Below are positions 36,458 through 45,503 of a DNA stretch of 64,000 nt, piece after piece. The stretch's first letter is position 1; every line of letters begins with the position of its first letter. The notes beneath the pieces are model-generated. The model did not search any database. It worked only from the letters and a program-made list of their open reading frames with translations, and had not been told where the DNA came from. A program made the position numbers and the translations under genes. Origin of the DNA: Rubrivirga sp. SAORIC476 (lineage in GTDB: Bacteria; Bacteroidota; Rhodothermia; Rhodothermales; Rubricoccaceae); assembly GCF_002283555.1 (NCBI RefSeq), contig NZ_MVOI01000015.1:186001-250000 (forward strand), given 5' to 3'.

Positions 36458-37599
36458 TGCCGCCGCCCGGCCCGCGCGTCCGCAGCCGCCTCGTCGACCG
36501 GGCCTCGCACACGCTCGGTCGCGCACCCGGCGTCCCGGTCCCCGCCCACCCGGACACTCCCCCGGCGCGACTCTCGGCCTTCCGCTACGACGCCGACCGC
36601 GTCGAGGCGTTCGACGACCTCTCGCCTGCCGAGGCGCGCGCGCTGGCCGACGGGTCCGGCGTGACGTGGCTCAATGTGGACGGCGTCGCGGACGCGGAGA
36701 CGGTCAGCGCAGTCGGGCACGCCTTCGGGCTGCACCCGCTGGTGATCGAGGACCTCGTCCACGTGGGGCAGCGCCCGAAGCTGGAGCTCTACGACTCGCC
36801 CGCGGCGCCCGAGGTGACGCATGTGTTCGTCGTCGCCAAGATGATCCAGGCGACCGAGACGGACGTGACAGAGGCGTACTGCGACGTCGACTCCGGCGCA
36901 GCCGGGCACGTGATCGAACAGGTGGGGCTGGTGCTCGGCCCTGGCTGGGTGCTCTCGTTCCAGGAGGTCACGGGAGACGTGTTCGAGCCGCTCCGCGAGC
37001 GTCTCCGCACGAGCGCCGGGCGCGTCCGCACCGTCGGGGCGGACTACCTCCTCTACGCGTTGCTCGACCTGATCGTGGACCACGTCTTCGTGACGCTGGA
37101 GCGCGTCGGGGATGCCATCGAGACGCTGGAGGAGCGCGCCCTCGACACCCCCTCCCCGAAGGTCCAGGCTGCGCTCTCGGGCCTGCGCCGGGAGGTCGCG
37201 GTGCTGCGCCGCGCCATCTGGCCGCTCCGCGAGGTGCTGGCGGCGCTCCAGCGCGAGGATGTCCCGTACGTCCAGCCCTCCACACGCCCCTACCTGCGCG
37301 ACGCCTACGACCACCTGGTGCAAATCGTGGAAGTGGTCGAGTCCCTCCGCGACGTGCTCGGCTCCGTGTCGGACCTGTACCTGTCGTCGCTCGGAATGCG
37401 CCAGAACGAAGTCATGAAGGTGCTCACGGTCGTCGGCACGCTGTTCCTCCCACTCGGCTTTCTGACGGGCCTCTACGGAATGAACTTCGACGTGATGCCG
37501 GAGCTGCACTGGCGCTACGGCTACTTCGCGCTCCTCGGCGTGATGGCGCTGATCGCCGTCGGCACGCTGGCCTACTTCCGCCGCAAGGGGTGGATCTAG
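36457..37599 (+). CDS. corA: CorA-family magnesium/cobalt transporter
   Basis: A 380-residue CorA. A cytoplasmic alpha/beta funnel begins after ~35 residues (WLNVDGVADAETV, GLHPLVIEDLVHVGQRPKLE). A long stalk helix contains the PLREVLAAL region. Two C-terminal membrane helices follow, with the selectivity signature YGMNFD between them and the typical basic end YFRRKGWI. It forms a pentameric channel for Mg2+ in the inner membrane. The ATG overlaps the lapA stop. A hairpin terminator follows. Confidence 0.94.
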   Translation: MPPPGPRVRSRLVDRASHTLGRAPGVPVPAHPDTPPARLSAFRYDADRVEAFDDLSPAEARALADGSGVTWLNVDGVADAETVSAVGHAFGLHPLVIEDLVHVGQRPKLELYDSPAAPEVTHVFVVAKMIQATETDVTEAYCDVDSGAAGHVIEQVGLVLGPGWVLSFQEVTGDVFEPLRERLRTSAGRVRTVGADYLLYALLDLIVDHVFVTLERVGDAIETLEERALDTPSPKVQAALSGLRREVAVLRRAIWPLREVLAALQREDVPYVQPSTRPYLRDAYDHLVQIVEVVESLRDVLGSVSDLYLSSLGMRQNEVMKVLTVVGTLFLPLGFLTGLYGMNFDVMPELHWRYGYFALLGVMALIAVGTLAYFRRKGWI

Positions 37600-37623
37600 G
37601 GATCAGGGCTCGTACGTCTCGAC

Positions 37624-37645
37624 GACGGCCCCCATCGGGGCCGTC
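37624..37645. terminator. terminator between corA and the FG-GAP gene
   Basis: GACGGCCCC and GGGGCCGTC form a 9-bp stem with a 4-base loop, followed on the plus strand by a T-rich run (CTCGTCTCGTTCGTCTTCTC). Confidence 0.7.
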
Positions 37646-37669
37646 CTCGTCTCGTTCGTCTTCTCTCCT

Positions 37670-39835
37670 CTACCGCACCCGCGTGAACGGCACCGTCTGG
37701 ACGCCCTGGCGCGTCTGCAACTGGGCCAGGTACACGCCCGAGGCCGCGGGCTGGCCGTCCGCCTCGGTGCCGTCCCAGGCCGCCTGGCCGGACGAGAGGA
37801 GCACGTCCGCCACGCGCCGCCCACGCACGTCGTACACGACGACCTCCCCCTGCGCCGACGGCGCCCGGAACGAGACCGCGCCCGTGGAGGGGTTCGGGGT
37901 CACACGCAGGCCGAGGTCGGGAGACGGTGCGGGCTCGGCCCACGTCCCCCCGCTGCCGCGCCAGAAGAGAACGCCCCCGGCCGACGTGCCCGCGAGGATC
38001 TCTGGCCGACCGTCTCCGTCGAGGTCGCCCAGCGTGGGCGTGGTCCGGCGCCGACCGGCGACGACCGACTCGGCAGCCTCGAACATGGGCGCGGTCGGGG
38101 TGCCGACGTTCTGATACACCAGGATCTCGCCCTGAGCCGTGCCCAGCAGCAGGTCGAGGTCGCCGTCCCCGTCGAGGTCGGACAGCGCCGGCGCAGCGTC
38201 GCCATCGAGGCGCTCGGGGATGCCGACGGCGACGCGGAAGGCCTCATCGTCGGCGGTCGGGGCGCCATTCGACTCCGTGGCGAAGCTCGGGACCGCGGAC
38301 GTGCCGACGTTGCGGTACACGCGGACGCGTCCACTGGAGGCCCCGCCGATCAGGTCGAGGTCGCCGTCACCGTCGAGGTCGCCCAGCGTGCCGCGGGCGT
38401 ACTGCCCCGTGTCGACGCCCTCGAAGCGGTCGTCCTCGCGATCGAAGGCAGGCGCGCGGGCTGAGCCCGTGTTGCGTAGGAAGGCGAACCGCCCGTTGAA
38501 GCCGCCGACCAGCAGGTCGAGGTCGCCGTCGCCGTCGAGGTCGCCGAAGACGGGCGCGTAGGCGCCGAAGTCGTACGCCAGTTCCAACCAGTCGTCGTCC
38601 GCCAGTTCGAAGGCCGGAGCGGACGCCGTGCCGACGTTCTCGTAGCGGACGAGGTTGGCGCGCGACGTGTCGTCGGGGTCGAGTTCGTTGCCGAGCACCA
38701 GGTCGAGGTCGCCGTCGCCGTCGAGGTCGGCGAGCGCGACGGTGGTGCGCTGCCCGAGGTCGAGGCCGTCGATCAGGCGGTCGGTGCGGAGCCGGAGGTC
38801 GGGCGCCTCGGCCGTGCCCTCGTTCTCGAACGCGATCAGGTTGGAGACGGCCGTCCGCGCCTGGAAGCAGAGGCCGCGCTGGACGCCGACGAGCAGGTCG
38901 AGGTCGCCGTCGCCTTCGAGGTCGCCGTAGGTCGGCGCGTTGTAGCCGCCGGACGAGAGCGGCTGGCCGACCGGGAAGCGCTCCGACGCGAGCGTGAGCT
39001 GCGGGTCGGTCGGCGTGCCGCGGTTGAGGAAGTAGAAGAGGCTCGGCGCGAAGAAGTCGCCCCAGAACAGCTCCGGTGCGTCGTCGCCGTTGAGGTCGGC
39101 CAGGGCGATCGCGTTGGCGCCGTGCATGGAGCCCCGCTGCGGGAGGTCGGCTCCGCCGGCCTCCCGGCTGGGCGTGGCGCGGCCCGCCGCCGGGGCGCAC
39201 TGCGGGTTCTCCTCGTAGATGACGATGTCCTGGTACCGGTCGGTCAGGAAGCTGAACACCGGCACGCCGTTCGCGTCGACGCCCTCGTTCTGGTAGGTCG
39301 TGATGGTGCCGATGTCGGCCTTGCCCGCGAACAGGTCCGCGTCGCCGTCGCCGTCGATGTCGCCGAGCGCGGGGATGGACGAGTCCTCGATGTTGACCGG
39401 CTCGCCGGCCGCGTCGCGCAGGAGCGCCGCGCCGACTTCGAACTGAGCCGCCTGGGGGGTCCCCACGTTGCGCCAGTAGCGGACGCGCCCCGGGTCGCCC
39501 CGCGTCAGCAGGTCGTAGTCGCCGTCGCCATCGAGGTCGGCGAAGGTGGACCAGTTGCCGGGCTCGATGCCGCCCAGGCGGTCGGTCTGCCAGACCCACC
39601 GGTCGCCGTCGCGGCGGAAGACCTGCAGCCCGGCCCCCCCGACGTTGACGATCAGGTCCGCGTCGCCATCCGCATCGATGTCGAGGAGCGTCGGGCGCGG
39701 CTCGAAGAAGCCACCGACGAACGGCGACTCGACCTCCACGCCATCGAGCATGACGGGGAACGGGGTCGCCTCCCGGGTGAACGTCTGGGCGGCCAGCGGC
39801 GTGGCGACGAGGAGGGCGAGAACGAGAAAGCGCAT
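37670..39835 (-). CDS. secreted FG-GAP/VCBS repeat protein with T9SS sorting domain
   Basis: A 721-residue protein. The signal peptide (1-16) is followed by a chain of about ten FG-GAP/VCBS repeats, each with a calcium-binding DLDGDGDLDL-type loop (for example DIDADGDADL, DLDGDGDYDL). Together they probably form a beta-propeller. The last ~75 residues are a type A T9SS sorting domain: RVTPNPSTGAVSF, VVVYDVRGRRV, then DGQPAASGVYLAQL. It is therefore expected to be exported by the Sec system, crossed over the outer membrane by T9SS, and placed on the surface. Only 9 of ~650 residues before the tail look like a distinct domain. A terminator separates it from corA. Confidence 0.92.
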   Translation of the reverse strand: MRFLVLALLVATPLAAQTFTREATPFPVMLDGVEVESPFVGGFFEPRPTLLDIDADGDADLIVNVGGAGLQVFRRDGDRWVWQTDRLGGIEPGNWSTFADLDGDGDYDLLTRGDPGRVRYWRNVGTPQAAQFEVGAALLRDAAGEPVNIEDSSIPALGDIDGDGDADLFAGKADIGTITTYQNEGVDANGVPVFSFLTDRYQDIVIYEENPQCAPAAGRATPSREAGGADLPQRGSMHGANAIALADLNGDDAPELFWGDFFAPSLFYFLNRGTPTDPQLTLASERFPVGQPLSSGGYNAPTYGDLEGDGDLDLLVGVQRGLCFQARTAVSNLIAFENEGTAEAPDLRLRTDRLIDGLDLGQRTTVALADLDGDGDLDLVLGNELDPDDTSRANLVRYENVGTASAPAFELADDDWLELAYDFGAYAPVFGDLDGDGDLDLLVGGFNGRFAFLRNTGSARAPAFDREDDRFEGVDTGQYARGTLGDLDGDGDLDLIGGASSGRVRVYRNVGTSAVPSFATESNGAPTADDEAFRVAVGIPERLDGDAAPALSDLDGDGDLDLLLGTAQGEILVYQNVGTPTAPMFEAAESVVAGRRRTTPTLGDLDGDGRPEILAGTSAGGVLFWRGSGGTWAEPAPSPDLGLRVTPNPSTGAVSFRAPSAQGEVVVYDVRGRRVADVLLSSGQAAWDGTEADGQPAASGVYLAQLQTRQGVQTVPFTRVR
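37990..39690 (-). repeat. intragenic near-identical repeat units encoding DxDGDGD loops
   Basis: The plus strand shows repeated copies of CAGGTCGAGGTCGCCGTC followed by a second CCGTCGAGGTCG, near 38150, 38350, 38515, 38700 and 38895, with more diverged copies near 39335, 39510 and 39655. Spacing is about 165-200 bases, one per protein repeat. Close DNA identity could support recombination between units. Confidence 0.75.
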
Positions 39836-39916
39836 GAAGTCAGGCAGAGTCAGCGGGTCGGCCCACCTCGCCGGGGCGGCGGAGGGGCCGGGAGAACGAC
39901 CGAGGCGGGCGGCGGC

Positions 39917-41560
39917 CTACATGTCGCCGTGGTCCATGCCCTCGTGATCCATCGAGCCGTGGTCCATCTCACTGTGGTCCATGCCCCCGTGGTCCATCGC
40001 GGGCTGGATCATGACCGGCTCCAGGCCGGACGGGTACGCACCCAGTTGGACGACGCCGAGCACCTCGCCGGTCGGCGAGAACGCAGCCACGTTGCCGAAC
40101 GACGCCGCGCCGAGCGGCTCGCGGTCGCCTTCGCCCGGCGGCATGAACAGGAAGGGGGGCGTCCAGGCGCCGTTCAGGTTGGACGACGTGACGAAGAAGC
40201 GCGTCCCGTCCATGGCCGGGGCCGGGCTGTGGGGCTGGCTGAGCGGCCCCGCGGGCGCCCCGGCATCGACCGTGCGGACGAGGGCGCGCGTCTCGGCGTT
40301 GAGAATCGTGACCGTGTCGCCCCGCTGGTCGGGGATCAGGAGCGACGTGCCGTCGTGGTTGGCATGCGCGTGGTACGGGCCATCGCCGGCCGGGTAGGCC
40401 GCGTCGAACGTCAGCGTGCCATCCTCGGCCAGTGACAGGAAGAGCACCTCGTCGGTCGACCGCGACGTGAGCGTGACCGTGTACGGGTACCCGGCCATCG
40501 AGCCATGGTCCATGCCGCTGTGCCCCATCCCCGCGTGGTGGACGCCGAGGATGCTGAAGTGGATGAACTCACGCGGCGCCCCGTCGGACGGGATGGCGAG
40601 GAGGGCGAGGTCGCCGGTGGCGGTGTCGTAGACCAGCGCGCGGCTCTCGGCCTGCGTGCCGGTCAGTTCAGCCGTGATCGCGAAGCGCCCGTCGGGCGTC
40701 GCCGTCATCGCGTGCGGCACGTTGAACGGCGTGTCGATGACCTCCATCGCCATCGTCTCGCGGTCGAGGATGCCGAAGCCGTTCGCGAGCGGGTCGGAGA
40801 GCGTCGAGCGGCCGACGAAGATGCGGTTGGAGGACGGGTCGAGCGACATCATGCCCGGCGTCGCGAAAACGCCCGCCTCGGTGCGTCCGAGGAGCGACTC
40901 ATCCGGGTCCTTCGACAGGTCCAGGCTGACCTTCGCGACGACGCCCGCCGAGACGAGCGAGACGTAGGCCGTCCGGCCGTCGGGCTCGAAGGCGAAGTGG
41001 TGCGGGCCGTAGGGCGCGCTGGGAATGCCGATCGCGTCGAAGTCGATCCGGCGGATGAGACGCAGCGTCTCGGCGTCGATCAGCGCGATGTAGTTCTCGG
41101 CCTGGACGCCCGCCAGCATCACGTGTTCGGCGTCGGCGAAGGGGATCACGTCGCCATCCTTGGCACCGCCCTCGATCCAGCGCGCGAGGTAGCGGACCTC
41201 GTCATCCTCCAGCGTCCGCAGGTTGGGCATCGGGATCGCCACCGAGTCGGGCAGGTCGCGAACGAGGCGAAGCATCAGGCTGCCCTCGGCGTCGAACGGG
41301 ACCACGAAGCCGCTCGGGCCCGCCATCACCACGTCCATCAGGTCGTAGTCGGCCGGGTCGCCGGTGCCGCCCGCGGTCGGCGACAGGACGTTGCGCGCGG
41401 CCAGCAGCGGGCGCACGTACTGGTCGAAGTCGAGCGACTCGACGGCGTCGTAGTCGACCGTGGACGGGTCGAAGCCGGTCTGCGGGTCGATGGCGTTGCC
41501 TGCCGTGTCGCAAGCGACGAGCAGGAACGGGAGGACGAGAAGGAGGGAAAGACGGGACAT
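39917..41560 (-). CDS. YncE-like beta-propeller lipoprotein with haem-less cytochrome-like domain and Met/His tail
   Basis: A 547-residue lipoprotein (lipobox LVAC, Cys17). Residues ~45-130 follow the PSCyt1-type cytochrome c domain (FDQYVRPLLAAR, then GSLMLRLV, IPMPNL, EVRYLARWIEGGA), but where CxxCH is expected there is RNVLSP, so covalent haem attachment is lost while the axial-type Met111 remains. Residues ~145-515 are a YncE-type propeller (ENYIALIDAETLRLIRRIDF, AVSPDG-like units). The protein contains an internal HHAGMGHSGMDHG and ends with five MDH units (MDHGGMDHSEMDHGSMDHE), typical of copper-binding tails. A periplasmic or outer-membrane metal-binding or electron-transfer-derived role is likely; exact role unknown. 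The first ATG with a lipoprotein signal is used. Confidence 0.8.
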   Translation of the reverse strand: MSRLSLLLVLPFLLVACDTAGNAIDPQTGFDPSTVDYDAVESLDFDQYVRPLLAARNVLSPTAGGTGDPADYDLMDVVMAGPSGFVVPFDAEGSLMLRLVRDLPDSVAIPMPNLRTLEDDEVRYLARWIEGGAKDGDVIPFADAEHVMLAGVQAENYIALIDAETLRLIRRIDFDAIGIPSAPYGPHHFAFEPDGRTAYVSLVSAGVVAKVSLDLSKDPDESLLGRTEAGVFATPGMMSLDPSSNRIFVGRSTLSDPLANGFGILDRETMAMEVIDTPFNVPHAMTATPDGRFAITAELTGTQAESRALVYDTATGDLALLAIPSDGAPREFIHFSILGVHHAGMGHSGMDHGSMAGYPYTVTLTSRSTDEVLFLSLAEDGTLTFDAAYPAGDGPYHAHANHDGTSLLIPDQRGDTVTILNAETRALVRTVDAGAPAGPLSQPHSPAPAMDGTRFFVTSSNLNGAWTPPFLFMPPGEGDREPLGAASFGNVAAFSPTGEVLGVVQLGAYPSGLEPVMIQPAMDHGGMDHSEMDHGSMDHEGMDHGDM

Positions 41561-41758
41561 CGGAACGGCGTGGGGGGCGGAGAGCGAACGCAAGACCGTC
41601 CGCTCGGTTCGAGTGTAACGCAAGCCGATGCGCCGAGCGTGCCGGGAGACCTTGCACGACGCGGCCGGGGCGAGGCCAGAGCGGAACCGCCCCTGGTCTG
41701 GCGACAGACGGAGGCACGAAACACGTCGGCGGGTCGGGCGACGAGCGTCGCGGCCCGG

Positions 41759-41764
41759 TAGCTT
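41759..41764 (+). promoter_or_regulatory. TAGCTT -7-like element for the LD-carboxypeptidase/purNH operon
   Basis: TAGCTT lies 21 bases before the GTG start of the first gene of the operon. Confidence 0.5.
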
Positions 41765-41785
41765 CCAGCGTCTCCCCCGGTCGCC

Positions 41786-42721
41786 GTGTCCCTCCCCCGC
41801 CCGCTCTCGCCATCCGGCCGTGTCGCCGTGGTCGCACCCGCCAGCGCGGCGCTGGACGCCGCCGACGCGGCCACCGGGCTCGCCGCGCTCCGCGCCCGCG
41901 GCCTCCAGGTCGACGTCGCCGATGTGACCGGCGGGCCCATCGCCTACCTCTCCGGGTCCGACGCCGCTCGTGCCGGCGCCCTCAACGCCGCCCTCCGCCG
42001 CGACGACGTGGACGCCCTCGTGTGCCTCCGGGGCGGCTACGGCCTGCTCCGGATCCTCGACCGGATCGACTACGAAGCCGCTCGCGCGCACCCCAAGCTG
42101 ATCGTCGGCTACTCCGACATCACCGCGCTCCACCTCGCCCTCTGGACGGAGGCCGGGCTGACGGGCGTTTCCGGTCCGATGGTCGCTTCCGACTGGGCGA
42201 AGGGGCTCGACGCCGACACCGAGGCGGACTTCTGGCGCGTCGTCGGCGGGGACGCCGGGTACGACGTGCGCGGCCCGGGCGGCGAGGCGCTGACGCCGCT
42301 GGCCGAGGGCGAGACCGAGGGCGTGCTGCTCGGCGGCAACCTCGCGCTCGTCACGGCGCTGCTCGGCACCCCCTACCTCCCCGACCTGACCGGCGCGATC
42401 CTGTTCGTCGAGGACGTGGGCGAGGCGCCGTACCGGATCGACGGGATGCTCGCCCGCCTCCGCCTCGCGGGGGTGCTGGAGCGACTCGGCGGGCTGGTGT
42501 TCGGGCTGTTCACCGACGCCGACGTGCCGCCCGACCGGCCGACGTTCTCGGTCGACGAGGTGCTGGCGCAGTACGCGCCGTACGTCGGTGGGCCGGTGGC
42601 GAGCGGGCTCGTGTATGGGCATGTGCCGCGCAAGAGCACCCTGCCGGTCGGCGTCCGCGCCCGGCTGACGTGCGACGACCGCGCGGCCACGCTCCACGTG
42701 CTCGACTCCGTCACGGGATGA
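41786..42721 (+). CDS. LD-carboxypeptidase (S66 family)
   Basis: A 311-residue serine peptidase of the S66 (LdcA/MccF) family. GRVAVVAPASA lies at the start. The nucleophile is in LIVGYSDITALH (Ser ~111). The catalytic Glu is in FVEDVGEAPYRIDGML and the catalytic His in YGHVPRKSTLPVG. It removes the terminal D-alanine from tetrapeptides in peptidoglycan recycling, in the cytoplasm. GTG start, supported by TAGCTT. The stop overlaps the SemiSWEET ATG (ATGA), so this gene leads a four-gene overlapped operon with purN and purH. Confidence 0.92.
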   Translation: MSLPRPLSPSGRVAVVAPASAALDAADAATGLAALRARGLQVDVADVTGGPIAYLSGSDAARAGALNAALRRDDVDALVCLRGGYGLLRILDRIDYEAARAHPKLIVGYSDITALHLALWTEAGLTGVSGPMVASDWAKGLDADTEADFWRVVGGDAGYDVRGPGGEALTPLAEGETEGVLLGGNLALVTALLGTPYLPDLTGAILFVEDVGEAPYRIDGMLARLRLAGVLERLGGLVFGLFTDADVPPDRPTFSVDEVLAQYAPYVGGPVASGLVYGHVPRKSTLPVGVRARLTCDDRAATLHVLDSVTG

Positions 42722-42978
42722 CCGGCATCACGCTTCTCGGCCTCGCCGCCGCAGCCTGCACGACGGCCTCCTTCATTCCCCAGGTCGTGAAGGCGTGGCG
42801 GTCCGGCTCGTCGGCGGATCTCTCCCTGGGGATGTACGTCCTCATCACGCTCGGCATCGGGCTCTGGCTGGTCTACGGCCTCCTGGTGCGCGACCTCCCC
42901 ATCATCGCGGCCAACGCGGTCACGCTCGTGCTGGTCGCCTCGCTCTTGGTCCACATCCTCCGCACCCGGCCCCGCTGA
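42718..42978 (+). CDS. SemiSWEET-type sugar transporter subunit
   Basis: An 86-residue three-helix membrane protein. Helix 1 is LLGLAAAACTTASFIPQVVKAW with the PQ motif; then SADLSLGMYVLITLGIGLWLVYGLL, and the third helix IIAANAVTLVLVASLLVHIL. It matches bacterial SemiSWEETs, which dimerise into a sugar uniporter. Its ATG overlaps the stop of the peptidase and its stop overlaps the purN ATG (TGATG). Sugar preference cannot be told. Confidence 0.9.
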   Translation: MTGITLLGLAAAACTTASFIPQVVKAWRSGSSADLSLGMYVLITLGIGLWLVYGLLVRDLPIIAANAVTLVLVASLLVHILRTRPR

Positions 42979-43607
42979 TGCGCCTCGCCTTCTTCGCCTC
43001 CGGCGGCGGCTCCAACGTCGGCGCGATCCTGGACGCCATCGACGCGGGGGCGCTCCGCGCTGAGCCGGTGCTCCTCATCAGCGACCGACCCGGGTGCGGG
43101 GCTCTCGCCCGCGCCGAGGCGCGCGGCCTCCCGACCGAGGTGATCGCGCCGCTCTCCGACGAGACCCACTTCTCAGACGCCCTCCTCGACGCCCTCGCCC
43201 GCGCCGAGGCCGACACGGTGGCGCTGGCGGGCTACCTCCGCAAGATCCCCGCGCCCGTCGTGTGGGCCTTCCGCGACCGCATCCTGAACGTCCACCCGTC
43301 GCTGCTGCCCGCGTTCGGCGGGACCGGGTGGTACGGGAGGCGCGTCCACCAGGGCGTGCTCGACGCCGGGTGCCGCGTCTCCGGCGCCACGGTCCACCTC
43401 GTCGACGACCAATACGACACCGGGCCGATCGTGCTGCAGGAGGCCGTCCGCGTCCAGCCCGACGACACCGCCGAGACGCTGGCCGCGCGCGTCCTCGCCG
43501 TCGAGCACCGCCTCTTCCCCGACGCCCTCGCCCTCCTCGCCGACGGCCGCCTCCGCGTGGCCGACGGCCGCGTTTCCCTCCTCTCCACCCCGCCCTCCGC
43601 CCCGTGA
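42978..43607 (+). CDS. purN: phosphoribosylglycinamide formyltransferase
   Basis: A 209-residue GART. The N-terminal FFASGGGSNVGAIL binds the phosphate of GAR. ILNVHPSLLPAFGG contains the catalytic Asn-His, and VSGATVHLVDDQYDTGPIV holds the catalytic Asp. It transfers a formyl group from 10-formyl-THF to GAR in purine synthesis. The loop after the HPSLLP motif (GGTGWYGRRVHQ) is the variant common in Bacteroidota. The ATG overlaps the SemiSWEET stop, and the stop overlaps purH (GTGA). Confidence 0.95.
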   Translation: MRLAFFASGGGSNVGAILDAIDAGALRAEPVLLISDRPGCGALARAEARGLPTEVIAPLSDETHFSDALLDALARAEADTVALAGYLRKIPAPVVWAFRDRILNVHPSLLPAFGGTGWYGRRVHQGVLDAGCRVSGATVHLVDDQYDTGPIVLQEAVRVQPDDTAETLAARVLAVEHRLFPDALALLADGRLRVADGRVSLLSTPPSAP

Positions 43608-45211
43608 TCGCTGTCAAGGACCTCCCCGACCCGCCCGACCGCGCGCCCGTGCGCCGCGCTCTCCTCTCCGTCAGCGACAAGACCGGCCTGGCCGACCTCG
43701 GGCAACGGCTCCACGCGCTCGGCGTCGAGATGCTGTCGACCGGCGGCACCGCCCGCGCGCTTCGCGAGGCGGGCGTGCCGGTGACCGACGTGGCCGACGC
43801 GACCGGCTTCCCGGAGATCCTCGGCGGGCGCGTCAAGAGCCTCCACCCGGCCATCCACGGCGGCATCCTGGCGCGACGCACCGACCCGGAGGATCTGGCC
43901 GAGCTGGCCGAGCACGGCATCGGCGCCATCGACCTGGTGGTCGTCAACCTGTACCCGTTCCGCGAAGCCACGAAGGGTGGCGCGACGGACGCGGTCGCGG
44001 CCGAGAACGTCGACATCGGCGGGCCGGGCATGCTGCGCGCGGCGGCCAAGAACTTCGCCTCCGTCGCCGCGGTCGTGGACCCGGCCGACTACGACGCCGT
44101 CGCCGACGAACTGGAGGCGCACGACGGGACGCTCGCGATGGCGACCCGGCGCCGACTCGCGGGCGCGGCGTTCGCCCACACGGCCGACTACGACACCGCC
44201 ATCGCGGCGTTCTTCGCCCAGGACTCGGCCGCCTCGGCCTCCGCAGACGCCGAGGCAAAGGCCCTGCCCGCCTCATTCACAGTCGACCTGTCGAAGGCAG
44301 GCGAGGACTTGCGCTACGGCGAAAACCCTCACCAGCGCGCCGCGCTCTACGGCGACGCCTCGGAACGCTACGACGTGCTCCACGGCAAAGCGCTGTCGTT
44401 CAACAACCTGATCGACCTGACGGCGGCGCTCGACCTGATCGCCGAGTTCGACGGCGGACGGCCGACGGTCGCCATCCTGAAGCACACCAACCCGTGCGGC
44501 GTCGGGCAGGCCGAGACGCTGGCCGAGGCCTACGCGAAGGCGTTCGCCACCGACCGCCAGAGCCCGTTCGGCGGCATCGTGGTGGTCAACCAACCGCTGG
44601 ACCGGGCGACGGCCGAGGCCATCGACGCGGTGTTCACCGAGATCATCATCGCGCCGTCGTTCGAGGAGGGCGTGCTCGATTTCCTGATGCAGAAGGCCAA
44701 CCGCCGCCTCGTCCGCGCCGACCTGTCCGCCTCGGGCACGGGACCGACCGTGCGGACGGTCGCGGGCGGGCTCCTCGTCCAGGACCGCGACGCGACGCTG
44801 GCTGCCGACGTGCGTGACGGGTGGACGGTGCCGACCGAGCGCCAGCCGTCCGAGCGCGAGTGGGCCGACCTCGACTTCGCCTGGCGCGTCTGCAAGCACG
44901 TCAAGTCGAACGCCATCGTCTACGCCAAGGACGGCGCGACGCTCGGCATCGGTGCGGGGCAGATGAGCCGCATCGACGCGTCGGAGATCGCGGTCTCGAA
45001 GGGCGCCAAGTCGGCGCTCGACTTCGCCGGCTGCGTGGTCGCCTCGGACGCTTTCTTCCCCTTCGCCGACGGCCTCGAAGCCGCCGCCGAGGCGGGCGCG
45101 ACCGCGGCCGTCCAGCCGGGCGGGAGCGTCCGCGACGACGAGGTGATCGCGGCGGCGAACGCGCGCGGCGTGGCGATGGCCTTCACCGGCACCCGGCACT
45201 TCCGGCACTGA
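43604..45211 (+). CDS. purH: bifunctional AICAR formyltransferase/IMP cyclohydrolase
   Basis: A 535-residue PurH. The IMP cyclohydrolase domain is N-terminal ([58 protein letters not shown]). The AICAR transformylase domain holds [25 protein letters not shown], and [19 protein letters not shown]. It carries out the last two steps of IMP synthesis. GTG start, within GTGA overlapping the purN stop; the operon ends here. A weak hairpin lies ~80 bases downstream. Confidence 0.96.
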   Translation: MIAVKDLPDPPDRAPVRRALLSVSDKTGLADLGQRLHALGVEMLSTGGTARALREAGVPVTDVADATGFPEILGGRVKSLHPAIHGGILARRTDPEDLAELAEHGIGAIDLVVVNLYPFREATKGGATDAVAAENVDIGGPGMLRAAAKNFASVAAVVDPADYDAVADELEAHDGTLAMATRRRLAGAAFAHTADYDTAIAAFFAQDSAASASADAEAKALPASFTVDLSKAGEDLRYGENPHQRAALYGDASERYDVLHGKALSFNNLIDLTAALDLIAEFDGGRPTVAILKHTNPCGVGQAETLAEAYAKAFATDRQSPFGGIVVVNQPLDRATAEAIDAVFTEIIIAPSFEEGVLDFLMQKANRRLVRADLSASGTGPTVRTVAGGLLVQDRDATLAADVRDGWTVPTERQPSEREWADLDFAWRVCKHVKSNAIVYAKDGATLGIGAGQMSRIDASEIAVSKGAKSALDFAGCVVASDAFFPFADGLEAAAEAGATAAVQPGGSVRDDEVIAAANARGVAMAFTGTRHFRH

Positions 45212-45289
45212 CCCAGAACCGAGCACGGGCCGCGGACCGAGCGCGTCGCCACGGCCTCCGAGCCTGCCCGTTTCCCCGCCTCCACTAAC

Positions 45290-45317
45290 CCCCGACTGCG
45301 GCGTGCTCCGGTCGGGG
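45290..45317 (+). terminator. weak hairpin after purH
   Basis: CCCCGAC and GTCGGGG form a 7-bp stem with a 14-base loop, about 80 bases after the purH stop and without a T-run. Possible operon terminator. Confidence 0.3.
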
Positions 45318-45380
45318 CGGCGTCCGGGTCCTCCCTGAAAAATCAAGGGCGATCGGGACAGGAACGCTCGGGGCCCTCGT

Positions 45381-45386
45381 TAGCTT
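45381..45386 (+). promoter_or_regulatory. TAGCTT -7-like element for mreB
   Basis: TAGCTT lies in the 250-base purH-mreB gap, about 117 bases before the GTG chosen as mreB start. This implies a leader of around 110 bases. Confidence 0.45.
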
Positions 45387-45503
45387 AATCCTGCGCGCGA
45401 TTTGTCCCCTGGGGCTCCTGGATGGAGGAGGTTCTAGCAAATCACACGCCTCTCTCTGCTATTGACCGGTGCTTCGGCGCCGCCCGACCTCCCCCTCTCT
45501 CTC

